From Desulfobulbaceae bacterium (GTDB lineage Bacteria > Desulfobacterota > Desulfobulbia > Desulfobulbales > Desulfocapsaceae): a DNA stretch of 12,115 bases. The notes below the pieces were generated by a model that did not search any database, had not been told where the DNA came from, and worked only from the letters and a program-made list of their open reading frames with translations. Made by a program: the position numbers and the translations under genes. The stretch covers positions 1 to 12,115 of the forward strand of contig JAMOMO010000185.1 in assembly GCA_027067035.1 (NCBI GenBank), written 5' to 3'. Below, one piece after another: positions 1 through 6,665 of the stretch (position 1 is the stretch's first letter; each line of letters begins with the position of its first letter).

Positions 1-617
1 GAAAAATCGACCTCGACAAGACCTTTGAAGCCAGAGAGACCTTAAACGGTCAGGTTGTCATGGCCCTTGATGAAGCTGCCGAAAACTGGGGAGTGAAAGT
101 ACTGCGCTATGAAATAAAGGATATCCAGCCGCCCCGGACTGTCCTTGATGCCATGGAGAAACAGATGAAGGCCGAGCGGGAGAAACGTGCTGAAATTGCC
201 CGTTCAGAGGCGGATAAGCAGTCCACCATCAACCGGGCAGCAGGAGACCGTGCAGAAGCCATTGCCCTCTCCGAAGGTGAGAAGATGAAACGCATCAATG
301 AGGCTGAAGGACGCGCCAGAGAAATCATCATGGTGGCGGAAGCCACGGCCGAAGGCATACGACGGGTTGCTGAAGCGCTCAGTCTTCCCGGAGGAAGCGA
401 GGCTGCAAACCTTGAGGTTGCAAAAAGCTATGTCAATGAGTTCGGGAAACTGGCCAAAGAGAATAACACCATGATACTTCCGGCCAATTTGACCGATGTG
501 GCATCCATGGTAACAGCCGCCATGTCCACCATCAAACAGACCAGGGTGAACCCGGCAAAAAAAACATCCCGGCAAAACCCGGTCAACAGGAGCCGACCCG
601 CCGGCGCTCCCTCCTGA
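1..617 (+). CDS. qmcA: SPFH/band 7 membrane protein, QmcA/paraslipin-like (5' end outside window)
   Basis: C-terminal 204 or so residues of a stomatin/prohibitin-homology (SPFH) protein; the open frame runs to the left edge, so the ATG at 60 is internal and the true start and the N-terminal membrane anchor lie upstream. The visible part begins inside the SPFH domain with LDKTFEARETLNGQVV and WGVKVLRYEIKDIQPP, wording typical of the bacterial QmcA/YbbK and SLP-2 (paraslipin) branch. A long charged, Ala/Glu/Lys-rich helix follows (about residues 50-140 of the visible part), expected to form the coiled coil that drives oligomerisation. The end of the family domain (FGKLAKENNTMILPANL) is then seen, and a basic, probably disordered tail ends in a TGA stop. 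Family members form large ring or cage oligomers in the inner membrane and often sit beside an NfeD-like partner. No nfeD is visible downstream, because the next gene is convergent; it could be upstream. Confidence 0.88.
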   Translation, partial: KIDLDKTFEARETLNGQVVMALDEAAENWGVKVLRYEIKDIQPPRTVLDAMEKQMKAEREKRAEIARSEADKQSTINRAAGDRAEAIALSEGEKMKRINEAEGRAREIIMVAEATAEGIRRVAEALSLPGGSEAANLEVAKSYVNEFGKLAKENNTMILPANLTDVASMVTAAMSTIKQTRVNPAKKTSRQNPVNRSRPAGAPS

Positions 618-633
618 GACGACACACCGTCGC

Positions 634-670
634 CTTTCCTGTTCCGGAGCATTCATCCGGAACAGGAAGG
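634..670. terminator. Hairpin between convergent qmcA and der, likely bidirectional terminator
   Basis: A 12-bp perfect inverted repeat (TCCTGTTCCGGA at 637-648 and its complement at 656-667) with a 7-nt loop fills the 56-bp gap between the converging qmcA and der genes. It can be extended slightly by a T-A and wobble pairs. Neither side carries a real T-tract, so it is not a textbook intrinsic terminator, but its position at the meeting point of two transcripts and its stem strength make transcript ending or 3' end protection the likely role. Confidence 0.6.
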
Positions 671-673
671 AAT

Positions 674-2023
674 CTACCTCTTCCCCTTCTTATCCCTGTT
701 CTTATCCCGAATAAAGAGCTGGATGGGAACCTTATCAAGGCCCAGACCATCACGAAACCTGTTGCTCAGATAGCGTTCATAGGAAAAATGAACCCCTTTG
801 GAAGAGTTGCTCATAATGACAAACTTTGGCGGACGACTGCCCACCTGTGAGGTGTAGTAGAACTTCAGCCGTTTGTTCTTGTAGATTGGTGGCGAATGAT
901 CCTCCACTGCATCTTTCAGCAGCCTGTTCAGAGCTGAAGTCGGGAAGACCGAGGTGAACTGTTTATACACAGATCCAATGGTGGGAAAGAGCCGTTTTAT
1001 ACCGTAACCGGTCAGGGCAGACGCCGTGAGAAGCGGTGCAAATCCCACAAAAGGGACAGCCAGCGCAATCTCGCCCATGATCTGTTTCTGCCGCTCTTTG
1101 TCATCCCTTACCAGATCCCACTTGTTGACCACCAGGATCAGACCGCGCCCCTGTTCCTGGGTATACCCGATCACCTTGGTATCCTGTTCGGTGATCCCTT
1201 CATCTGCATCAATTAAGACCACGGCAATATCACACTTTTCAAGGGCTGCCAGGGCCTTTAATATGGAGAATTTTTCCAGTTTTTCTTTTGTCTTGCCCTT
1301 TCTTCTGATGCCTGCGGTATCAATGAGGAGATAATTGTGTTTTCCATGACTCAACAGTGTGTCCACGGAATCTCTGGTGGTACCAGACACCGCGGAGACC
1401 ACCATACGATCCTGACCGAGAATCTGATTGATCATGGAGGACTTCCCCACATTGGGTCTGCCGAAGAATGCAACCTTGACAGTACCCTCAGGAAGATCCA
1501 GGTCATCTTCGCTGGCAAGCAGGCTCTCTTCAAGGGCATCCATCAGGGTATGATAGCCATACTTATGTTCTGCAGACAGTGCCCAGAGCTCTTCCACACC
1601 AAGCTCATAGAACTGGGACATCTGTTCGATCTCCTGTTCCGGGCCGTCGATCTTGTTCACCACATAAAAGATTTTCTTTCTGGTACGACGCAGCATATTG
1701 GCAACTTCCACATCCGCCGGAGTCACTCCTTCACGGCCATCAAGCAGAAAGAGAATAATGTCCGCCTCTTCAATGGCATTCAGTGCCTGGTCCCGGATAT
1801 GGCCGCCCATGGCGTCCCCGCTGGCATCTTCGATACCACCTGTATCAACCAGCATGAAAAGCTTGTCGTTCCACATTACCTTTTCATAATGACGGTCCCG
1901 GGTAACCCCGGGAGTGGGGTCCACCAGAGCCTTTCTCGACTTGGTGATACGATTGAAAAGGGTCGATTTTCCAACATTTGGCCGACCGACCAGAGCAACA
2001 ACAGAATGGGTTTGAATGGGCAT
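674..2023 (-). CDS. der: Ribosome-associated GTPase Der (EngA)
   Basis: Double-GTPase required for 50S ribosomal subunit maturation in bacteria. The 449-residue length and the layout fit the family exactly. The first G domain has P-loop GRPNVGKS at residues 13-20, DTGG at 60-63 and NKID at 123-126. The second has P-loop GRPNVGKS at 188-195, a DTAG G3 motif near 235 and NKWD near 300. A C-terminal KH-like domain (about 360-449) ends in a basic tail that is lysine- and arginine-rich. The first P-loop sits only 12 residues from the chosen ATG, which fixes the start. Only an AT-rich stretch without a recognisable Shine-Dalgarno precedes this ATG. The stop codon of the upstream DUF2959 gene is 11 nt away, so translation by coupling or re-initiation is plausible. 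All GTPase motifs look intact. Confidence 0.97.
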   Translation of the reverse strand: MPIQTHSVVALVGRPNVGKSTLFNRITKSRKALVDPTPGVTRDRHYEKVMWNDKLFMLVDTGGIEDASGDAMGGHIRDQALNAIEEADIILFLLDGREGVTPADVEVANMLRRTRKKIFYVVNKIDGPEQEIEQMSQFYELGVEELWALSAEHKYGYHTLMDALEESLLASEDDLDLPEGTVKVAFFGRPNVGKSSMINQILGQDRMVVSAVSGTTRDSVDTLLSHGKHNYLLIDTAGIRRKGKTKEKLEKFSILKALAALEKCDIAVVLIDADEGITEQDTKVIGYTQEQGRGLILVVNKWDLVRDDKERQKQIMGEIALAVPFVGFAPLLTASALTGYGIKRLFPTIGSVYKQFTSVFPTSALNRLLKDAVEDHSPPIYKNKRLKFYYTSQVGSRPPKFVIMSNSSKGVHFSYERYLSNRFRDGLGLDKVPIQLFIRDKNRDKKGKR

Positions 2024-2034
2024 AATAATTGTAA

Positions 2035-2691
2035 TTATTTAATATCAGATATAAATTTATTGGATGAATCAATGGCAACATTCATGGATTTAATCAGTTC
2101 CTTGATCTGACTTTCAAGGCCTGCAAATTCGGCCTGCAGAGAGCCAATGGCCTGGGCATTGAGGTTATGTTTCAGATAAAGCACATTATCATGAAACACC
2201 CGTAACACAGGATCCATTGATGCCTCTGCCTTCTTCATGGTGGACAGCATGATGTTATATTTAACTTTTGTCGCCTTGAGCTGGTCTTCACTGGACTGAC
2301 GGAGAGTCCTGCTTTCATATTGCTTTAACTCATTTTTCCACTCTTTAAAAAGCGCCTCTGCCACGGATTCGATCTTTTCAATACGGGTGGACACCTCTCT
2401 GGCGGCATCAGAACTCTTTTCATACTCTTTGTTCAGGCGGTCATAGGCCTTTTTCAGATCCGTCTCCTGAAGCTTTACAACAGAGTCAAACTCCTCAAGG
2501 GCCGACTGGAACTGTTTCTGGGCAGCAGCCTGGGAGTCCCGTCCCGCCTCCACCCGATCAACCAGAATATCACGCTTATGAACACCGACTTTCTCCATTG
2601 CCCCGTAATAGGTGCTTGCACATCCGGACAGAGCAAGAAGCAACACAACAGCCAGAAAGACACCACAGGAGTCTTTATGTAATGAACTCAT
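2035..2691 (-). CDS. DUF2959 family lipoprotein
   Basis: A 218-residue protein with a lipoprotein signal: short N-region, hydrophobic stretch (residues 10-21) and lipobox LSGC with the acylated Cys at 24. Alanine follows the Cys, so there is no Asp inner-membrane retention signal, and outer-membrane sorting is expected if Lol rules apply. The mature part begins with YYGAMEKVGVHKRDILVDRV, the hallmark opening of the DUF2959 family, and is almost entirely charged alpha helix with heptad-like spacing, probably a periplasmic coiled coil. Conserved-looking stretches (EALFKEWKNEL, MDPVLRVFHDNVLYLKHNLNA) also fit the family. Molecular function is unknown. The start is supported by AGAGGG about 5 nt before the ATG. 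It lies 11 nt upstream of der on the same strand, so the two are probably co-transcribed. Confidence 0.87.
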   Translation of the reverse strand: MSSLHKDSCGVFLAVVLLLALSGCASTYYGAMEKVGVHKRDILVDRVEAGRDSQAAAQKQFQSALEEFDSVVKLQETDLKKAYDRLNKEYEKSSDAAREVSTRIEKIESVAEALFKEWKNELKQYESRTLRQSSEDQLKATKVKYNIMLSTMKKAEASMDPVLRVFHDNVLYLKHNLNAQAIGSLQAEFAGLESQIKELIKSMNVAIDSSNKFISDIK

Positions 2692-2732
2692 TTCAACCCT
2701 CTTTCACAATTTTTTTCCTTTTCCGAGCTGGC

Positions 2733-2763
2733 TCCGGAAGAATTATCTGCAGAAATTCCCGGA
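2733..2763 (-). promoter_or_regulatory. Bulged hairpin in the 5' leader region of DUF2959-der
   Basis: TCCGG (2733-2737) pairs with CCGGA (2759-2763) and GAATT (2740-2744) pairs with AATTC (2754-2758). This leaves a two-base bulge, and the loop region holds the palindrome TCTGCAGA (2746-2753). It lies about 40 bp upstream of the DUF2959 start codon, so it may fall in the transcript leader or in an operator. The role is unknown; this is only a structural observation. Confidence 0.3.
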
Positions 2764-2851
2764 CCCGCCGCAAAAATTCCGTCAATACCGGAACAACCAG
2801 TGGGTAGAATATACTGAAAGCCATCTATTGCATAGAGCTAAACCTGAATCC

Positions 2852-2933
2852 GTGACGAAAATTTGCTGCCTGAGAACAGAGTGTCCTGATTTTACCAGTT
2901 TTCCTCTAAATAGCGACCCGGTTTTTTCGTCAC
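2852..2933. repeat. 10-bp perfect inverted repeat enclosing 62 bp
   Basis: GTGACGAAAA at 2852-2861 is repeated in inverted orientation as TTTTCGTCAC at 2924-2933. The pairing does not extend beyond 10 bp on either side, and the enclosed 62 bp show no strong secondary pairing. There is no transposase frame inside. A flanking direct repeat was not seen. It could be a paired protein-binding site, the base of a long RNA stem, or the ends of a very small decayed element. Confidence 0.5.
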
Positions 2934-3012
2934 CTGTTGTGAGGATTTGAACGACGGGCATCCGCCCGCAATGAATTCGGACAACCACAGGAAAAAGCAG
3001 AAAAAAAGATGA

Positions 3013-4026
3013 TTATTCCCAGACACCACTGATAACATGGTCACAAAAGGGACATTTCCCCCCCAGCAGGCGGTTTTTCAGAATTGAAAAACCACGGCGT
3101 GTGATGATCTCTGCGGCACAGGACGGGCAGAAGGTATTTTCTCCTCCACTGCCAGGCCTGTTCCCCATATACACGTACTTCAGTCCTGCTGCAATACCGA
3201 TCCGACGCGCCCTGTCCAGGGTTTCAGGAGGGGTTGCCGGATACTCTGTCAATTTGTAGGCAGGATAAAAACCAGTCACATGCCAGGGAATGGACGGACT
3301 GACAGACACCAGAAAATCTGCTGTCTGCTGCAGCTCCTCCTCACTGTCATTGAGTCCCGGAATGAGCAGTGTGGTCACCTCCAGCCACACTCCGGAATCA
3401 GCCATTCTCCGTATCGTGTCAAGCACCGGTTGCAGGCGCGCCCCGCAGAGTTCTCTATAGAAGGCGTCACTGAATGATTTCAGATCAATATTTATTGCAT
3501 CAAGAAAGGGGAGCAGCAGTTTTGCGGCCTCCGCACTCATATAGCCGTTGGAAACAAAATAGTTCTGCAGACCTTTGGCCTGCGCAAGCTTCATGCAGTC
3601 CAAGGCAAACTCAAGAAATATGCTCGGTTCAACATAGGTATAACTGATGGAATGACAGTTTGCAGCAATGGCACCGGAAACAATATCAGCGGGAAGTCGC
3701 CCCTGACCGGGGACTGCCTCGGCACAGAAGGAACCGGGTTGGGAAACCGAAGCATTCTGACAGTGACGACAGGAGAAGTTACAGCCAACCGTGGCAATGG
3801 AAAAGGTCCTGCTGCCGGGAATAACATGAAAAAGGGGCTTTTTCTCAACAGGATCAGTATTTTCAGCAACAACTCTGCCATACACAAGACTCTGAAGAAC
3901 CCCATCCCTGTTTTCTCTTACCCCGCAAAGCCCGCGTCTGTGATTTGCTATATGACAAAAATGGTTACAGAGAAAGCAGTCAACATGCTGATTCTCTCTT
4001 TTGGTATAGAGCAGGGCTTCTTTCAT
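3013..4026 (-). CDS. amrS: AmmeMemoRadiSam system radical SAM enzyme AmrS
   Basis: A 337-residue radical SAM enzyme. The cluster-binding CX3CX2C motif is present as CNFSCRHC, with Cys at 82, 86 and 89, followed by QN. An N-terminal cysteine set (Cys17, 20, 24, 34, in the pattern CXXCX3C...C) and the phrase GLCGVRENRDG match the AmrS family, as do AENTDPVEKKPLFH and the core motifs SYTYVEPSIFLEFALD, NIDLKSF and GFYPAYKL. A C-terminal zinc-ribbon-like part has CPSC (300-303) and CPFC (325-328). The family is named for its association with AMMECR1-like (AmrA) and Memo-like (AmrB) proteins; its substrate is not settled. Neither partner is next to it here. It follows the 57-aa gene by 6 nt and is probably in its transcript. 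A weak TGAGAA precedes the ATG, so coupling to the small frame could help initiation. Confidence 0.92.
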   Translation of the reverse strand: MKEALLYTKRENQHVDCFLCNHFCHIANHRRGLCGVRENRDGVLQSLVYGRVVAENTDPVEKKPLFHVIPGSRTFSIATVGCNFSCRHCQNASVSQPGSFCAEAVPGQGRLPADIVSGAIAANCHSISYTYVEPSIFLEFALDCMKLAQAKGLQNYFVSNGYMSAEAAKLLLPFLDAINIDLKSFSDAFYRELCGARLQPVLDTIRRMADSGVWLEVTTLLIPGLNDSEEELQQTADFLVSVSPSIPWHVTGFYPAYKLTEYPATPPETLDRARRIGIAAGLKYVYMGNRPGSGGENTFCPSCAAEIITRRGFSILKNRLLGGKCPFCDHVISGVWE

Positions 4027-4032
4027 AAATTC

Positions 4033-4206
4033 TCAGAAAAAACGGATGAAGAAGGCGGCCACCTCCCGACACCAGGAAACGATTTTCGACTCTTTGCGAA
4101 CTGTAAGAAACGGGGGGCGTAACGAAACTGACTGCCCGGGATCAGGTAAACTGAGTTTTTCGGGAGAAACGCGATAAAGAACTCCTTCAAGGTGCCATTT
4201 TTTCAT
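4033..4206 (-). CDS. Small protein of unknown function (57 aa) directly upstream of amrS
   Basis: I do not recognise a family. The ATG at 4206 has a strong Shine-Dalgarno, GGAGG followed by TTGT, and the frame ends 6 nt before the amrS start, an arrangement typical of translational coupling. A good promoter lies about 55-85 bp upstream. The product begins MKKWHLEGVLYRVSPEKL, is basic overall, holds one Cys, and ends in an aromatic-hydrophobic tail (AAFFIRFF). There is no signal peptide or transmembrane segment of full length. The same frame stays open upstream to 4350, but that part crosses the promoter and the preceding terminator, so the short start is preferred. It may be a real small protein or a leader peptide for amrS. 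Confidence 0.55.
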   Translation of the reverse strand: MKKWHLEGVLYRVSPEKLSLPDPGQSVSLRPPFLTVRKESKIVSWCREVAAFFIRFF

Positions 4207-4261
4207 ACAACCTCCATTAGCAAACAGAGACTCAAAAAAATACCTTTCCAGATACTTCTTT

Positions 4262-4290
4262 ACTCTAGCATAACACGCCACGGGAGTCAA
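4262..4290 (-). promoter_or_regulatory. Sigma-70-like promoter for the small ORF and amrS
   Basis: On the minus strand a -35 box TTGACT (4285-4290) and a -10 box TAGAGT (4262-4267) are separated by exactly 17 bp, and TGC immediately before the -10 gives an extended -10. Transcription should start near 4255, leaving a leader of about 50 nt before the GGAGG and ATG at 4206. It lies just downstream of the bpt terminator, as expected for a new transcription unit. Confidence 0.65.
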
Positions 4291-4293
4291 TGG

Positions 4294-4346
4294 AAAAACC
4301 ACTATATATCGCAATGACGAAAACGTAACATACGATATACAGTGGT
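4294..4346 (-). terminator. Intrinsic terminator of bpt
   Basis: A 14-bp stem (4333-4346 with 4298-4311, one G-U pair in the minus-strand RNA) with a 21-nt loop is followed at once by five T on the minus strand (4298-4294). It starts 12 bp after the bpt stop codon. The loop is longer than usual, but the stem and T-run fit rho-independent termination. Confidence 0.75.
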
Positions 4347-4358
4347 ACACCCTGTTAT

Positions 4359-5138
4359 TCAGCCCTTTTCAGCCCCCGCTTTATTTTTGACCTTCTCCCT
4401 TTTTTGCCAGGTATCGTTCAAAAAAAGATAGTGGGGGGTAAAGTGTTTTTTATAATTCATGGCCGCTACCTCTTCAATATAGTACCCGAGATAGAGATAG
4501 GAAATATCAAGTTCAAGGCACGTTTTAACCATGGTCAGGATATTAAATGTCCCAAGAGAACGGGAGGCATGATCAGGGTCAAAATAGAAATAGACGGCAT
4601 TCATCCAGTTCTGGCCGAGATCAACAATACACGTTCCCACAAGGGTATTCTGAAGGCGAAACTGTATCTCCATCCCCGTGACAATTGTATTACAGAAGAA
4701 GCCTTCATAGTAGGCCGTGGCGTCGTTGTTCTTCTGGGGGTAACGGTTCCTGAGAAATTTTTCACAGAGTGCAACACTCTCTTCGCTGGCCTCAATCGGC
4801 CCGAAACGTATATCAATGTCCTGGTTTTTTTTCAAAACACGCCGCTGGTTCCTGTTGTATTCCATTTCACCGGGATGGAGACGGATGGGAATGCAGGACG
4901 AACAGCCCGGACAGTGCATGGTATAGAGGCAGTTGCCGTTACGGCGATACCCGAAGGCCAGAAACAGTTCCATCACCCGATCAGAGAGAGGGGCAAACAG
5001 TGCCTGATAAAAAAGGGCGCTCTCCGGGAGATGATAGGGACAATCTGCTGCTATCTCGGCAAAATAATCCACCATCTGCGGCCTGATAAGTTCAAAATCC
5101 CTGGCACACTGCTGGTCATACAGAGAAACGTTCTTCAT
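4359..5138 (-). CDS. bpt: Aspartate/glutamate leucyltransferase or arginyltransferase (Bpt/Ate family)
   Basis: Aminoacyl-tRNA-protein transferase that adds an amino acid (Leu in characterised bacterial Bpt, Arg in Ate) from its tRNA to an N-terminal acidic residue, marking proteins for ClpAP-type N-degron degradation. With the ATG at 5138 it has 259 residues. Family marks: CPY (33-35), GYRRNGNCLYTMHCPGCSSC with Cys76, Cys79 and Cys82, IPIRL, QRRVLKKN (98-105), FDPDHASRSLGTFNILTM (187-204) and the nearly invariant YLYLGYYIE (215-222) followed by MNYKKHFTPH. The frame could also start at a TTG four codons earlier (5150). Neither start has a clear Shine-Dalgarno, and ATG was preferred. The DCPYHLPESALFY opening differs from the commoner CxYLP-R form, so whether it transfers Leu or Arg cannot be settled here. 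It is probably transcribed alone, with hairpins on both sides. Confidence 0.88.
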   Translation of the reverse strand: MKNVSLYDQQCARDFELIRPQMVDYFAEIAADCPYHLPESALFYQALFAPLSDRVMELFLAFGYRRNGNCLYTMHCPGCSSCIPIRLHPGEMEYNRNQRRVLKKNQDIDIRFGPIEASEESVALCEKFLRNRYPQKNNDATAYYEGFFCNTIVTGMEIQFRLQNTLVGTCIVDLGQNWMNAVYFYFDPDHASRSLGTFNILTMVKTCLELDISYLYLGYYIEEVAAMNYKKHFTPHYLFLNDTWQKREKVKNKAGAEKG

Positions 5139-5173
5139 GGGACAATACAAAAAAGATTACATATTGAAGCAAA

Positions 5174-5189
5174 GGGGGGCAAGCCCCCC
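5174..5189 (-). terminator. GC-only hairpin after gdhA
   Basis: Six G paired with six C around a 4-nt loop (5174-5179 with 5184-5189), 25 bp after the gdhA stop. On the minus strand it is followed by TTTGCTT, a weak T-rich tail. It is probably an intrinsic terminator with a poor U-tract, and it may also shape the short leader of bpt. Confidence 0.6.
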
Positions 5190-5213
5190 AATCATTCCTG
5201 CCTCTACGGGGCT

Positions 5214-6563
5214 CTACACCAGCCCCTGATCCAGCATGGCATTGACAACCTTCACAAAACCGGCAATATTGGCACCCGCCACATAGTTGCCCTTGACCCC
5301 ATAGCTCTCCCCTGCATCAACACAGGTACGATGAATGGACTTCATAATGTGTTTCAGCCTGTCATCAACCTCCTGCCGGGGCCACGAAAGCCGCATGGAG
5401 TTTTGAGCCATTTCAAGACCTGACACCGCAACACCTCCTGCATTGGCCGCTTTTCCAGGGGCATAGAGAAGATTATTATCAATAAAAAGATCAACCGCCT
5501 CAGGGACAGATGGCATGTTGGCACCCTCACTGATCAGTCCGACACCGTTGCCCACCAGATTATTGCCATCCCGGGCATTAATCTCATTCTGGGTCGCACA
5601 GGGGAAAGCACAGTCTGCCTTATGGGCCCAGAGTGGATTATAATCAAGCTGCGGGTCAATGGGAGTATACACGGCATGTGGATAGCTTTCGGCATACTCG
5701 GCAATGCGACCGCGTCTGATATTTTTAAGCTGCTGCACAAAGGCCAGTTTATCACGATCTATACCCTCTTCATCATAGATATACCCTGAAGAATCGGAAA
5801 GGGTGAGCACCTTGCCACCCAGGTCAATAACCTTTGCCGTAAGATACTGGGCGACATTACCGGAACCGGAGACAAGACACTTTTTTCCTTCCAGGGTTTC
5901 ATCTCTGGTGGCCAGCATTTCCGCAGCAAAATAAACCGTGCCGTATCCAGTTGCTTCAGGCCGAATAAGGCTGCCTCCCCAGTCAAGGCTCTTTCCAGTG
6001 AGGACTCCTGTGAACTCATTGCGCAGTTTCTTATACATTCCAAAGAGAAATCCGATTTCACGTGCACCAACCCCGATGTCACCGGCGGGAACATCAGTAT
6101 TTGGACCGATATGACGAAACAGCTCTGCCATAAATGACTGACAAAAACGCATCACCTCACCATCGGATTTTCCCTTGGGATCAAAGTCGGATCCCCCCTT
6201 TCCGCCACCCATGGCAAGGGTGGTGAGGGAGTTTTTAAAGACCTGCTCAAACGCCAGGAATTTTATAATCCCAAGATTCACCGACGGATGAAAACGAAGT
6301 CCACCCTTATAGGGGCCGATCGCCGAGTTCATCTCCACCCGAAAGCCGCGATTTACATGGACCTGGGCATCATCATCCATCCACGGCACCCGAAACATCA
6401 ACACCCGTTCCGGCTCGGTGATACGTGCCAGAACCGCATGCTGCCGGTACTCAGGATTCCTGTCCAGCACCGGTTTCACAGTCTCCACAACCTCTTCAAC
6501 AGCCTGATGAAACTCCCGCTGCTCAGGGTCTTTATTTTTTATTGCATTAATAATATCATCCAT
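5214..6563 (-). CDS. gdhA: NADP-dependent glutamate dehydrogenase
   Basis: Catalyses reversible reductive amination of 2-oxoglutarate with ammonium to L-glutamate; a cytoplasmic hexamer in the family. It has 449 residues, close to the 447 of the E. coli enzyme and colinear with it. Substrate-binding KGGLRFHP is at 86-93 and the catalytic loop GGGKGGSDFDPKGKSD begins at 119, with the catalytic-type Lys at 122. PAGDIGVG is at 159-166 and the Rossmann motif GSGNVA at 233-238. The following strand ends LTLSDSSG, the Ser-rich form found in NADP-preferring enzymes rather than the acidic residue of NAD types. GGAGG with a 5-nt spacer before the ATG confirms the start. It is flanked by hairpins and probably monocistronic. 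Coenzyme preference is inferred from sequence only. Confidence 0.96.
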   Translation of the reverse strand: MDDIINAIKNKDPEQREFHQAVEEVVETVKPVLDRNPEYRQHAVLARITEPERVLMFRVPWMDDDAQVHVNRGFRVEMNSAIGPYKGGLRFHPSVNLGIIKFLAFEQVFKNSLTTLAMGGGKGGSDFDPKGKSDGEVMRFCQSFMAELFRHIGPNTDVPAGDIGVGAREIGFLFGMYKKLRNEFTGVLTGKSLDWGGSLIRPEATGYGTVYFAAEMLATRDETLEGKKCLVSGSGNVAQYLTAKVIDLGGKVLTLSDSSGYIYDEEGIDRDKLAFVQQLKNIRRGRIAEYAESYPHAVYTPIDPQLDYNPLWAHKADCAFPCATQNEINARDGNNLVGNGVGLISEGANMPSVPEAVDLFIDNNLLYAPGKAANAGGVAVSGLEMAQNSMRLSWPRQEVDDRLKHIMKSIHRTCVDAGESYGVKGNYVAGANIAGFVKVVNAMLDQGLV

Positions 6564-6638
6564 GGATTCCTCCGTTATATGAAAAAGAATTCAGGCAGCG
6601 GGCATCGGACTTCTCCCGACAGAACCTGACAATTTATC

Positions 6639-6663
6639 AGCAGGGTCACCTCTGTGAACCGCT
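6639..6663 (-). terminator. Imperfect hairpin between the receiver/PPDK_N gene and gdhA
   Basis: The inverted repeat GGTCAC/GTGAACC (6644-6660, one bulged base, 4-nt loop CTCT) is flanked by a further AGC/GCT pair. It starts three bases past the stop of the upstream gene. No T-tract follows on the minus strand, so termination would be weak. It could instead be an operator for gdhA, since it lies about 80-100 bp upstream of the gdhA start. Confidence 0.35.
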
Positions 6664-6665
6664 TT

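Larger units (their letters stand above)
2692..3012. other. Intergenic stretch without a recognised gene
   Basis: About 320 bp between the end of amrS and the start of the DUF2959 gene (both minus strand). Six-frame reading gives only short overlapping open frames with no family resemblance and no convincing ribosome binding site. The amrS end is followed on the minus strand by T-rich sequence (3001-2990), but I see no matching stem for a canonical terminator. The left part must hold the DUF2959-der promoter. A TTGACG on the minus strand near 2777-2782 is a possible -35, but no convincing -10 follows at 16-18 bp. Two structured elements are listed separately. Confidence 0.6.

Noticed and set aside
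1337..2110. 257-codon plus-strand open frame
   Set aside because: It is antisense to der, whose GTPase motifs are complete; a typical shadow frame.
2943..2952. GTTCAAATCC on the minus strand, resembling a tRNA T-loop
   Set aside because: The bases either side do not pair as a T-stem, and no acceptor, anticodon or D-arm can be drawn around it.
2612..2988. Open frames of 112 aa (plus) and 68 aa (minus) in the intergenic region
   Set aside because: No ribosome binding site, odd composition, overlap with each other and with a real gene start, and no family resemblance.
4404..5423. 339-codon plus-strand open frame
   Set aside because: It lies antisense across bpt and the end of gdhA, which are certain; its product has no recognisable domain.
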